In this document: positions 8,286-15,645 of the stretch, in pieces
Position numbering within the stretch: position 1 is the stretch's first letter
Layout of the letters: each line of letters starts with the position of its first letter
The notes under the pieces: generated by a model
The model's input: only the letters and a program-made list of their open reading frames with translations
Told to the model about the DNA's origin: nothing
The model's database searches: none
NCBI GenBank assembly: GCA_964387685.1
Contig: CAYLXK010000014.1
Location: forward strand, 62,001 to 126,000
From: Bryobacter sp964387685
GTDB lineage: Bacteria; Acidobacteriota; Terriglobia; Bryobacterales; Bryobacteraceae
Direction of reading: 5' to 3'
Length of the DNA: 64,000 nucleotides
Position numbers and translations under genes: made by a program

Positions 8286-9389
8286 ATGCCAAATCTATTG
8301 TGGGTACGCTCTCTCTTTGTTGCGATTGCGTTTAGCGGAATACTTGACGCTCAGCGCGTCTTCATCCGTCCCGCGCCCAAGAACATCCTTCCCGAAATCA
8401 TCGACGGCAACACCGCCGCCTATTGGCGAGACGGCGTTCTTACGATCTTCCATTCCAGCGGCGTGCCCACGTTGAGCCAAGGCCCCAGTCAGTTTGAACT
8501 GGGCCCCGCGATCCCAGTGCATTTCGACAACGACACCCACAAGCCGGTATGGTTCGAAGCGGTATGGCGGGACTCCGACGGTACCCTGTTTCTTTGGTAC
8601 CACCACGAGCCGCGCGTCTGCGGCGAGAAACTCGCCGGGCCCAAGATCGGCGCCGCCATTTCCCACGACGGCGGCTTTACGGTCCAGGATCTCGGCATCG
8701 TACTGGAATCTTCCGACCCGCCCAAGTGCGACGCCAAAAACGGCTTCTTCGCCACAGGCCACGGCGACATGAGCGCCGTTTACGACAATACAACCGGCTA
8801 CTTCTATTTCTTCTTCACGAACTATGGCGGCCCGGCTTCGGGCCAGGGTGTCGCCACCGCGCGCATGGCTTTTGAAGACCGCCTAGCTCCCCAAGGCCGT
8901 GTCTTCAAGTACCACGATGGCGCCTGGGAATCTCCCGGCGTCGGCGGCGCCGTCTCGCCCATCTTCCCCGCCGCCCGCGCCTGGGAACACGACAACGCCG
9001 ATAGCCACTGGGGGCCCGCCGTTCATTACAACACCTACCTGAAGCAATGGGTCATGCTGCTTAATCGGGCTTGTTGCGAACCCGGCTGGCCGCAGGCCGG
9101 CGTCTACCTCAGTTTCAACGCGGATCTCGCCGCCCCCACGCTGTGGAAGGCCCCCCGCCAGATTCTCGAACCCAACCAATACCCTCTTCACCCCGGCTTC
9201 TACCCTCAGATTCTTGGCCTCGAGCCCGACGGCACCGATACCCTCGGTGGCCAAGTCTCCCGACTTTATCTGCATGGCGTCAGCGTCTTTGAACTGGCCT
9301 TTGACGAGGAAACGCCCATTATCGACGAACCGGTCGACGATTCGCTGAATCCCCTCCCGGCCGAAATTCCTAAGAAGAAGAAGTCCTAA
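8286..9389 (+). CDS. secreted beta-propeller (glycosyl-hydrolase-like) protein
   Basis: A 367-residue protein with an N-terminal signal (WVRSLFVAIAFSGILDAQ). The body has repeated blade-like blocks with Trp, Tyr and Asp, such as AYWRDGVLTIFHSSG, PVWFEAVWRDSDGTLFLWYH, FFATGHGDMSAVYDNTTGYF and WGPAVHYNTYLKQWVML. This resembles the five-bladed propellers of GH43/GH32-type enzymes. Its catalytic acids cannot be assigned with confidence, so enzymatic activity is an inference. The C terminus ends in a Lys-rich tail. It is likely periplasmic or extracellular. Confidence 0.6.
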   Translation: MPNLLWVRSLFVAIAFSGILDAQRVFIRPAPKNILPEIIDGNTAAYWRDGVLTIFHSSGVPTLSQGPSQFELGPAIPVHFDNDTHKPVWFEAVWRDSDGTLFLWYHHEPRVCGEKLAGPKIGAAISHDGGFTVQDLGIVLESSDPPKCDAKNGFFATGHGDMSAVYDNTTGYFYFFFTNYGGPASGQGVATARMAFEDRLAPQGRVFKYHDGAWESPGVGGAVSPIFPAARAWEHDNADSHWGPAVHYNTYLKQWVMLLNRACCEPGWPQAGVYLSFNADLAAPTLWKAPRQILEPNQYPLHPGFYPQILGLEPDGTDTLGGQVSRLYLHGVSVFELAFDEETPIIDEPVDDSLNPLPAEIPKKKKS

Positions 9390-9428
9390 GCAAAGAAGCA
9401 GGCTTGCCCCGCCCCCTCCGGGCTTTCT

Positions 9429-9986
9429 CTAGTTCTCCTCTTCGTTATCTTCGTCTTTCTTGCCGCTAGCGTCCGACTTCGGCTTGGCCTTGTTCTCGAG
9501 TGCAATATCCGGAATCCCAAACTTGCCAGCCAGCCTGCCGAGCGACGCCAGATCCAGGTCCCCGACGATATTTACAACCGTCAGTTCCTTGGATTCCGCC
9601 GCCAAAATCACAAAGCCCCGCAAGCCCTTGGCGCCCTTGCGCATCAGGATCTCCGTAAATCCATCCTTCTCTTTGACACTCAAAAAAGGCACCGTGTCTT
9701 CGCCCTTCACCTTGGCCTTCAACGCCTCCATATCGGCGATCTTGAACATGCCTTCTTTATCGAACTCGAGCACTCTCACCTGCACCAGCTCCAGACCCCC
9801 GGCTAGCGCCTTCAGCTCTGCCGATTCATTCGTGAAACCGCTCAGGAGCTTCAACTGCTCCTTGCCCAGCGTTATATTCGTCGATTCCGTCGCCTTCTCT
9901 TCCAAGCCCTTCAGAAAGCTCAAATCCAGCTCCTGTGCCCAGCCGGCTGCCGCCAAAAACAGAACTGCCATCCCTTGTTTTTTCAT
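9429..9986 (-). CDS. DUF4252-like exported protein
   Basis: A 185-residue protein with a signal peptide (MKKQGMAVLFLAAAGWAQ). The body, from LDLSFLKGLEEKA to about residue 165 (ELTVVNIVGDLDLASLGRLA), fits the DUF4252 pattern: an N-terminal helix, VRVLEFDKEG, and a late VVNIVGDLDL block. The last 20 residues are a charged, disordered Lys/Asp/Glu tail. It is the third gene of a minus-strand set with an ECF sigma factor and a membrane anchor protein, ten bases downstream of the latter. In that setting it may be an envelope component or output of the sigma system, but this is inference. Confidence 0.7.
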   Translation of the reverse strand: MKKQGMAVLFLAAAGWAQELDLSFLKGLEEKATESTNITLGKEQLKLLSGFTNESAELKALAGGLELVQVRVLEFDKEGMFKIADMEALKAKVKGEDTVPFLSVKEKDGFTEILMRKGAKGLRGFVILAAESKELTVVNIVGDLDLASLGRLAGKFGIPDIALENKAKPKSDASGKKDEDNEEEN

Positions 9987-9995
9987 TTTCTTCCC

Positions 9996-10343
9996 TTAGT
10001 TTTCTTGTGTCTTCTTTTCGATTCCCAAATCGATCCCGCTATTCACCCTTACGATCAGCTTGCCTTCGAGTTGCGCGACTTTGCGCGCTGAGATCCTCAG
10101 GGCCAGTTCCAGTTGCTCCGCGGTCCGGTGAGCCGCTACTGCTTCCGGCTTCGGCCTCATCAGGAACGCCAGCGCCGCCGCCAGCACCAGCGCCGCCGCC
10201 AGCGCGCCCCAGCGCCCATAAGTATTCCGCCGCTCTCGCCGCCGTACTTCAGCCAGAATCTTCGCCGTTACCGCCGCCCGCGGTTCCACTGGCCGCATCA
10301 TGGCGCGCAATCGCTCTTCGAGTTCGCTCTCTTCGTACTTCAT
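9996..10343 (-). CDS. small membrane protein beside ECF sigma factor, possible anti-sigma factor
   Basis: A 115-residue single-pass protein. An N-terminal helical, charged segment (about 1-42, ELEERLRAMMRPVEPRAAVT) precedes one membrane helix (about 45-62, GALAAALVLAAALAFLM) and a periplasmic tail with a coiled-coil-like LRISARKVAQLEGKL. The layout and the 3-base gap to the sigma gene suggest an anti-sigma factor. It lacks the HxxxCxxC zinc motif of ZAS-type anti-sigmas, so binding to the sigma factor is only inferred. Confidence 0.65.
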   Translation of the reverse strand: MKYEESELEERLRAMMRPVEPRAAVTAKILAEVRRRERRNTYGRWGALAAALVLAAALAFLMRPKPEAVAAHRTAEQLELALRISARKVAQLEGKLIVRVNSGIDLGIEKKTQEN

Positions 10344-10346
10344 TTC

Positions 10347-10853
10347 CTACTTCCTCACTCGCGTTTCCACTGCACTCTCCAACCGCCCCCGCAGCAGTTT
10401 CAGCGCCCGGTGCAGCCGGCTCTTCACGGTGTTCACGGGCAAATTCAGGCGTTCGGCAATTTCCGTCGGCTGCATATCTTCCTGATAGCGCAGCACGGTC
10501 AAGACCTTCGCCTCGGCCGGCAAGCGATCCAGGTGCCGCCGCAACGCTGCCGTCAAAAACGGATCGCTCTCGCGCGCCTCCACCGACGGCTCGGCCACTT
10601 CCTCGAGCGTCGGCCCCCGGCGGTATTTCATCCGCCTCAATTCATCGATTGCCCGATTGGCGGCCGTTCGCCGCAGCCAGTTTTTTACATGCTCCGCGCT
10701 CTCAAGTTCATGCACGTGCTGGTGCAGACTCAAGAACACTTCCTGGGTTAACTCCTCGGCCAATCCGCGGTTCCGCAACGAGTTCCAAAGAATGGAATAA
10801 ACCAGCGCCTGATGACGATGCAGGAGTTCCTCAAAGGCGGGCAAATCGGCCAT
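10347..10853 (-). CDS. ECF-family RNA polymerase sigma factor
   Basis: About 168 residues. Region 2 spans roughly residues 8-72 (LLHRHQALVYSIL, GLAEELTQEVFLSLHQHV, VKNWLRRTAANRAIDELRR), and region 4 spans about 105-160 (LPAEAKVLTVLRYQEDMQ, then TEIAERLNLPVNTVKSRLHR). This is the standard ECF architecture without region 3. The start is taken as ATG 10853; the frame stays open upstream for about 650 bases, but that part is antisense to the next gene and unlike any sigma factor. It heads an operon with the membrane protein and the DUF4252 protein and is divergent from an exported protein gene. Confidence 0.9.
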   Translation of the reverse strand: MADLPAFEELLHRHQALVYSILWNSLRNRGLAEELTQEVFLSLHQHVHELESAEHVKNWLRRTAANRAIDELRRMKYRRGPTLEEVAEPSVEARESDPFLTAALRRHLDRLPAEAKVLTVLRYQEDMQPTEIAERLNLPVNTVKSRLHRALKLLRGRLESAVETRVRK

Positions 10854-10913
10854 TCCTCTTCTATTACGAACGACGGGCTCTATCGAATGCAACGAATTCT
10901 TGCTTGGTGCATC

Positions 10914-12077
10914 ATGAAGGTCATGGGGAAGCTTGCGGCGCTCTATTTTCTGGTTCTTCCCCTCTCCGCCCAGTTTGTACTTCCGGAGAGCGCCAGCGAA
11001 GCCGCTACGCTCGCCCCCTATTTTCGCGACCCCCTGCCTAAAGACGAAGTCAAGTTCCGCTGTTCGATCTTTCCTTACCAGCCCCGTCTCAGCTTTGGCT
11101 TTCACTATTGGGGCGGCTTTGATCTCACGGTCCCCGTCACGGAATTCGCGGCCGCGCCCAAAGACAAACCCGTCGCCCTGGCCGCGGAGATCACCAACGC
11201 CGAAGGCAAACGCACTTATCTTTATCAGCGCTCCCAACTCCCCCAGAACATCCCCGACGAGTATTGGACTCGTAAGCGCGTAGACCTCATCCTTGGCGGC
11301 GGCTACCTTCTCGGCGTCGGCAAATACAAGGCTAAGGTGCTTCTTGTCGATGGCCTCGGCCGCACTTGCCGCCACGACTTCAAACTCTCCGCGCCCAACG
11401 TCAAAGCCCCGGTTCCCATTCCGCCGGGCGAAGTGCGTCCCAACGATTGGAGCCGCTGGCCGGGCATTCCGGAAAAGTCCACCGCAGAATCCGTCACGGT
11501 CTACTTGCACGCCGCGCCCCTCTATACACGCCGCAATATCACTCGGCTCAACTCTTGGGACAAAGCCGTCCTGATGGGCAGTCTCACGTCTCTACTCAAC
11601 GCTTCCCGCTTTGCCCGCGCCCGCCTGGTCGTCTTCAACCTCGACGCCCGACGCATTCTTTTCGAAAGCGAAGACTTCAACCGCCGCGACTTCCAGCGTC
11701 TGGCCCGCACTCTCGACTCCTTCAACATGGGCACCGTCAGCGTCCAGACCTTAGCCGGCGCCGGCGAAGCTCAGTTCTTTGAAGAAGTCGTCCTCAAAGG
11801 CTCCATGCCCATTGCCGGCCGCCCCAAGAGCGACGCCGCGGTTTTCCTTGGGCCTGCTTGGCGCTGGGGCAACCCGCTCACGCCGCTGCTGCGCGAACTC
11901 CGCCCCCAACTTCCCGAGACCGTCTATCTCGAACTCGGCAGCGTCTTTTCCAACAATGAAGACATCGTTCGCGACTTCGTCAAATCCGGCCGCGGCAAGG
12001 TCATCAGTGTCTACGGTCCCCTGGATTTGGCCAAAGCCATCCGCCAAATCGACGAACGCGTCGAGCGCGCTAATTGA
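10914..12077 (+). CDS. exported hypothetical protein
   Basis: About 387 residues, with a signal peptide (KVMGKLAALYFLVLPLSAQ) and no later membrane helix. Ala, Leu and Arg are abundant; the second half contains an alternating pattern (ARLVVFNLDARRILFESED, then AVFLGPAWRWGNPL) suggestive of a von Willebrand-A-like or Rossmann-like alpha/beta fold, without a clear MIDAS motif. ATG 10914 is chosen at the signal peptide; ATG 10923 is also possible. Proteins of this type occur widely in Solibacter-like genomes, but no function is known to me. Confidence 0.6.
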   Translation: MKVMGKLAALYFLVLPLSAQFVLPESASEAATLAPYFRDPLPKDEVKFRCSIFPYQPRLSFGFHYWGGFDLTVPVTEFAAAPKDKPVALAAEITNAEGKRTYLYQRSQLPQNIPDEYWTRKRVDLILGGGYLLGVGKYKAKVLLVDGLGRTCRHDFKLSAPNVKAPVPIPPGEVRPNDWSRWPGIPEKSTAESVTVYLHAAPLYTRRNITRLNSWDKAVLMGSLTSLLNASRFARARLVVFNLDARRILFESEDFNRRDFQRLARTLDSFNMGTVSVQTLAGAGEAQFFEEVVLKGSMPIAGRPKSDAAVFLGPAWRWGNPLTPLLRELRPQLPETVYLELGSVFSNNEDIVRDFVKSGRGKVISVYGPLDLAKAIRQIDERVERAN

Positions 12078-12103
12078 GCGCCGCCGCTACGCTACATCGG
12101 ATT

Positions 12104-12613
12104 ATGCCGAACCCAGTACTCGTCTCCCCCGAAGAGTATCTGCACACTTCCTATGGCAACCCGGACCGCGAATACGTTCATGGCGAGGTTCTTGAGCGCT
12201 CCACGCCCACCTTCCAACACGGGAAGATTGTCATTCTCCTCGGCATTCTCTTTGCCGATCTCATCCGCCGGAAACTCCTTTTCGTCGCCGCCGAAGTCCG
12301 CCTTGCGGTCGACGCGCCTCACCGCTACCGCATCCCCGATGTCGCCGTTTTCATGGGCGAAGAACCGGTAGAACCCGTTCCTTCACACCCTCCCCTAATC
12401 GCGATCGAAATCGCTTCGCCCGACGATCGAATCTCGGAGACTCTGGAAAAATTCGACGAGTACTGGCGCTTCGGCGTCGCCCATATCTGGCTCATCGATC
12501 CCGAAAAAAAGAAGCTCTACACCTACGACGCAACCGGCCTCCACCCCGTCAGGGTCCTCAGCCTGCCTGCCTACTCTCTCCAAATCACGCTGGCCGATCT
12601 CGATCTCGCATAA
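12104..12613 (+). CDS. Uma2 family (DUF820) putative restriction-endonuclease-fold protein
   Basis: A 169-residue protein with the Uma2 layout: LVSPEEYLHTS at the N terminus, YVHGEVLERSTPT, a PDVAVFMGEEP block, and IAIEIASPDDR, which supplies the PD-(D/E)xK-like acidic and basic core (Asp in PDVAVF, Glu in IAIEI), ending with YWRFGVAHIWLIDPEKKKL. The family has a restriction-endonuclease fold; a biological role is not established. The start is ATG 12104, 26 bases after the preceding stop. A second family member lies at 19280-19858. Confidence 0.85.
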   Translation: MPNPVLVSPEEYLHTSYGNPDREYVHGEVLERSTPTFQHGKIVILLGILFADLIRRKLLFVAAEVRLAVDAPHRYRIPDVAVFMGEEPVEPVPSHPPLIAIEIASPDDRISETLEKFDEYWRFGVAHIWLIDPEKKKLYTYDATGLHPVRVLSLPAYSLQITLADLDLA

Positions 12614-12626
12614 AATCGGGAGCAAC

Positions 12627-13052
12627 ATGAAGACCCTCTTCACGCTGCTTCTCTCCTCGTTCCTTCTCTCGGCTCAAGACGGCCTTCCGAAGGACGGCAA
12701 AAAGTATCACGCCATCTTTGAAATGTCCGCGGGCGAACAAGCCCGGCTTGAAGGCGTCATCCGCAACATCGATAACTTGAAAATCGCCCTCGGCCCCGAG
12801 AACGTCACCGTCGAAATCGTCGTCCACGGCGCCGCCATCCTCTCTTTCACCAAAGACAAGAGCACCCTCGCCTCGGAGTGGTCCCGCCTGGCCAAGTCCG
12901 GCGTCGGTCTCCTGGCCTGCAACAACTCTCTCAAAATGCGTTCCATACCCAAGGAATCGCTTTTGCCCGAAATCAAAGTCGTCGACTCAGCTGTCGCGGA
13001 ACTGGTGCGCAAGCAAAAGGCGGGGTGGCAGTATCTGCGTAATGCGAATTAG
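12627..13052 (+). CDS. exported DsrE-like protein
   Basis: A 141-residue protein with a signal peptide (MKTLFTLLLSSFLLSAQ). The mature part looks like a DsrE/DsrF/DsrH-like fold: KYHAIFEMSAGEQA, then VIRNIDNLKIALGP, VTVEIVVHGAAILSFTKDK, a Cys in LLACNNSL, and a C-terminal AVAELVRKQKAGWQYLR. These features match the common secreted DsrE-like proteins; one conserved Cys could handle sulfur, but no sulfur-relay partner is nearby. Confidence 0.72.
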   Translation: MKTLFTLLLSSFLLSAQDGLPKDGKKYHAIFEMSAGEQARLEGVIRNIDNLKIALGPENVTVEIVVHGAAILSFTKDKSTLASEWSRLAKSGVGLLACNNSLKMRSIPKESLLPEIKVVDSAVAELVRKQKAGWQYLRNAN

Positions 13053-13075
13053 CCGCGCGGTCGAAACGAGGCCAG

Positions 13076-13927
13076 TTAGACCTCGCACATTTTCAGCATG
13101 GCGTCGAGCGTTTTGACGGGATCGGGATTGCCCGGCCGCGGGCTGTATTCGTGGCTAACCCAGCCTTGGAAGCCGAGGTCCGCGATCTTCTTCATGATCG
13201 GTTTGTAGTTCATTTCCTGGGTCTCGAGGTCCATCTCGTATCGCCCGGGGTTGCCCGCCGTGTGGAAATGCGAAATGTACTGGAAGTTCTGCTCGATGGT
13301 GCGGATGATGTCGCCTTCCATGATTTGCATGTGGTAGATGTCGTAGAGCAATTTGAAGCGTGGGCTGCCCACGCGTTTGCATAACTCGACGCCATAGGCG
13401 GTGTGGTCGCAGGCGTAGTCCGGATGGTTCACCTTGCTGTTCAAGAGCTCCATGGACAGCGTCGTACCCGCGTCTTCGGCGTATTTCACGATTTTGCGGA
13501 TAAATTTTTCGTTGTTTTCCAGGCAACGCTCGACGCTCTGGCCCCATTTGTTGCCGCTCAAAAGAATGACGTTCGGCGCTTTCACCTCGCCGGCGAACTT
13601 GATGATTTCGATAGCCTGCTTCTCCAGTTCCGCATGCCGGGACAGGTCCGTCGAGTTGTGCATGAGCGTGCCAATTCCCGGCACCATCGTGGGCACCAGG
13701 CCATACTTCTTGAGAATCGGATACTGGGCTGGACCTACCAGATCGTGGCCCGTCACCCCAAAATCCGCCGCGATCTTACAGCGCTGCTCCAGGTCGAATC
13801 CGCGGCCCAGCACGCCGCCGCAGACTCCTTGCTTCAATCGCCCCGGCCGGGGCTTCGGACTGGCTTGGTACGCGCTAGCCGCTCCGGCGGCCAGCGTGGT
13901 GAGAAGAGCGTCGCGGCGGTTGATCAT
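13076..13927 (-). CDS. hydroxypyruvate-isomerase-like TIM-barrel protein with Tat signal
   Basis: About 283 residues, with a twin-arginine-like leader (NRRDALLTTLAAGAASA). The body has the xylose-isomerase-like TIM-barrel signatures: TLSMELLNSKVNHPDY, FKLLYDIYHMQIMEGD, ISHFHTAGNPGRYEMD and GWVSHEYSPR, giving the Glu, Asp, His and Glu that normally bind a divalent metal. Such proteins interconvert hydroxypyruvate and tartronate semialdehyde or similar sugars. The precise substrate is unknown. An in-frame ATG at 13939 gives four more residues. The protein is probably exported folded to the periplasm. Confidence 0.8.
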   Translation of the reverse strand: MINRRDALLTTLAAGAASAYQASPKPRPGRLKQGVCGGVLGRGFDLEQRCKIAADFGVTGHDLVGPAQYPILKKYGLVPTMVPGIGTLMHNSTDLSRHAELEKQAIEIIKFAGEVKAPNVILLSGNKWGQSVERCLENNEKFIRKIVKYAEDAGTTLSMELLNSKVNHPDYACDHTAYGVELCKRVGSPRFKLLYDIYHMQIMEGDIIRTIEQNFQYISHFHTAGNPGRYEMDLETQEMNYKPIMKKIADLGFQGWVSHEYSPRPGNPDPVKTLDAMLKMCEV

Positions 13928-14028
13928 GATTCGACCCATATCGTATCAACTCCGCGGCAAGCTATGAAATACAATCGAAGCCGGGCCTTCGGACCTCCCG
14001 GGGGCGAAAAATCCGCGTAGTTCTCTGT

Positions 14029-15645
14029 ATGCGATCCCTAATTTTTTTTATCGGGGCGACACTCCTCGCCCAGCACGCGCCCATCAAGCCGGGCAATGTA
14101 GTTCCGCGCGTCTGGGAGGGCTATGGCAATCTGCATTTTGAGGTTTCCAGTTCCAACCCGGAAGCGCGCGCGTGGGCCAATCAAGGGCTGCGCATGGTTT
14201 ATGCCTTCAATCATCCGGAGGCCGCGGCTAGCTTTGCAAAGGCCGCGGAGCTCGACCCCGCCTGCGCCATGTGCCTGTGGGGCTACGCCTTTGCGCTAGG
14301 CAACAACATCAACATGCCGCTCATGCCGGAATACGCCAAGCCGGCTTACGATGCGGCTCAGAAGGCGCTCCCGATGAAGGCTTCGCCCCGCGAGCGTGCC
14401 TATATTGAGGCTCTGGCCCAGCGCTATGCCGAGAAAAACCCGGAAGACCGCAGTGCCCTCGACCGGGCCTATGCCGAGGCCATGGGCAAGGTGGCCGCGG
14501 CTTATCCCGACGATTTGAACGCCCAGGTCCTTTATGCCGACGCGCTGATGAATCTAACGCCTTGGAAGCTTTGGAACCGGCAGGGAGAGCCTAACACGCA
14601 TACGCTCAAGATCGTGGCGCTCCTAGAAGGCGTCTTGCAGCGAGACCCGAAACACATGGGCGCCAACCACCTCTACATCCACGCCGTCGAGGCTTCGCGC
14701 ACGCCCGAGCGGGCGCTCCCGAGTGCGGATCTGCTGGGGGCGCTTGCCTCCGGCAGCGGCCACCTGGTCCACATGCCCGCGCACATCTACATGCGCACGG
14801 GAGACTATGAGAGCGCCGCCGCCGTCAACGCGAAGGCCGCCGAACTCGACAAGCGCTACTTTGCGGCCGTGGCCGGGCCCACGTATTACATGCCGTACTG
14901 GGTGCATAACCTGCATTTCCTATCGGCGGCGCGCGCGATGCAGGGCCGTTATGCGGAAGCCCGCGCGGCCATCGGCGAAGCCGCGCAACAACTGGAAATT
15001 CTGGCCCGGCAGGACCCCATGTTTGAGCCTGCGCTCGCGATGCCGATGTTGCTCGAAGTCCGCTTCCAGAAGTGGGACGAGATACTGGCCCGGCCCGAGC
15101 CGGGCAGCTTCAGCCTTAGTGTGCAGAACGCCTGGCACTTCGCGCGCGGGATGGCCTCGGCCTCAAAGGGATTAATGAAAGAGGCGAAGCTGGAGGCGAA
15201 ACTCTTTCGCGCCGCGGTGGCCAAACTGTCCTCGGACCGCGGCTTTGGCCTCAACAAGGAGAAGGACGTGATGGGTATTGCCGCCTTGATGCTGGACGCC
15301 AAGATCGCGCAGGCGGCCGGGCGATTGAGCGAAGCGATTGTTTTCGTGGGAAAAGCGGTCGTCCTTGAGGACGCCCTCGCTTACGACGAGCCGGCCGGCT
15401 GGTATTATCCGCCCTCGCGTGAGGCGCTGGGCGCTCTTCTGCTTGAGGCCAAGCAGGCCGAGCGGGCCGAAAAGGTTTTTCGAGAAGAGTTGGAAAACAA
15501 CCGCCGCAATGGGCGCGCTCTTTATGGCTTGCACCGAGCGTTGATGGAACAAGGCAAGAAAGACGAAGCCAATTTGATCCAGCCGCGCTACGAGGCCGCC
15601 TGGTCGCGCGCGGATGCGCCATTGACGCTCGCGAACCTGTTTTAG
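14029..15645 (+). CDS. exported tetratricopeptide-repeat protein
   Basis: A 538-residue protein with a short signal peptide (MRSLIFFIGATLLAQ). At least five TPR-like helical pairs are visible, with the Trp/Ala/Tyr and Pro positions expected (ARAWANQGLRMVYAF, AAASFAKAAELDPACAMCLW, HIYMRTGDYESAAAVNAKAA, AERAEKVFREELENN). The N-terminal HFEVSSSNPEARAWANQGL opening followed by TPRs is a pattern often seen in acidobacterial proteins. It probably binds partners in the periplasm, but the partner is unknown. Its last 4 bases overlap the minus-strand peptidase gene. Confidence 0.8.
   Translation: MRSLIFFIGATLLAQHAPIKPGNVVPRVWEGYGNLHFEVSSSNPEARAWANQGLRMVYAFNHPEAAASFAKAAELDPACAMCLWGYAFALGNNINMPLMPEYAKPAYDAAQKALPMKASPRERAYIEALAQRYAEKNPEDRSALDRAYAEAMGKVAAAYPDDLNAQVLYADALMNLTPWKLWNRQGEPNTHTLKIVALLEGVLQRDPKHMGANHLYIHAVEASRTPERALPSADLLGALASGSGHLVHMPAHIYMRTGDYESAAAVNAKAAELDKRYFAAVAGPTYYMPYWVHNLHFLSAARAMQGRYAEARAAIGEAAQQLEILARQDPMFEPALAMPMLLEVRFQKWDEILARPEPGSFSLSVQNAWHFARGMASASKGLMKEAKLEAKLFRAAVAKLSSDRGFGLNKEKDVMGIAALMLDAKIAQAAGRLSEAIVFVGKAVVLEDALAYDEPAGWYYPPSREALGALLLEAKQAERAEKVFREELENNRRNGRALYGLHRALMEQGKKDEANLIQPRYEAAWSRADAPLTLANLF

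Noticed and set aside
9935..11041. 368-codon plus-strand open frame, Ser/Pro/Arg-rich
   Set aside because: Antisense to the sigma factor, membrane partner and DUF4252 genes.
10854..11510. Long N-terminal extension of the sigma factor reading frame
   Set aside because: This part is antisense to the exported protein gene and lacks any sigma-factor similarity.
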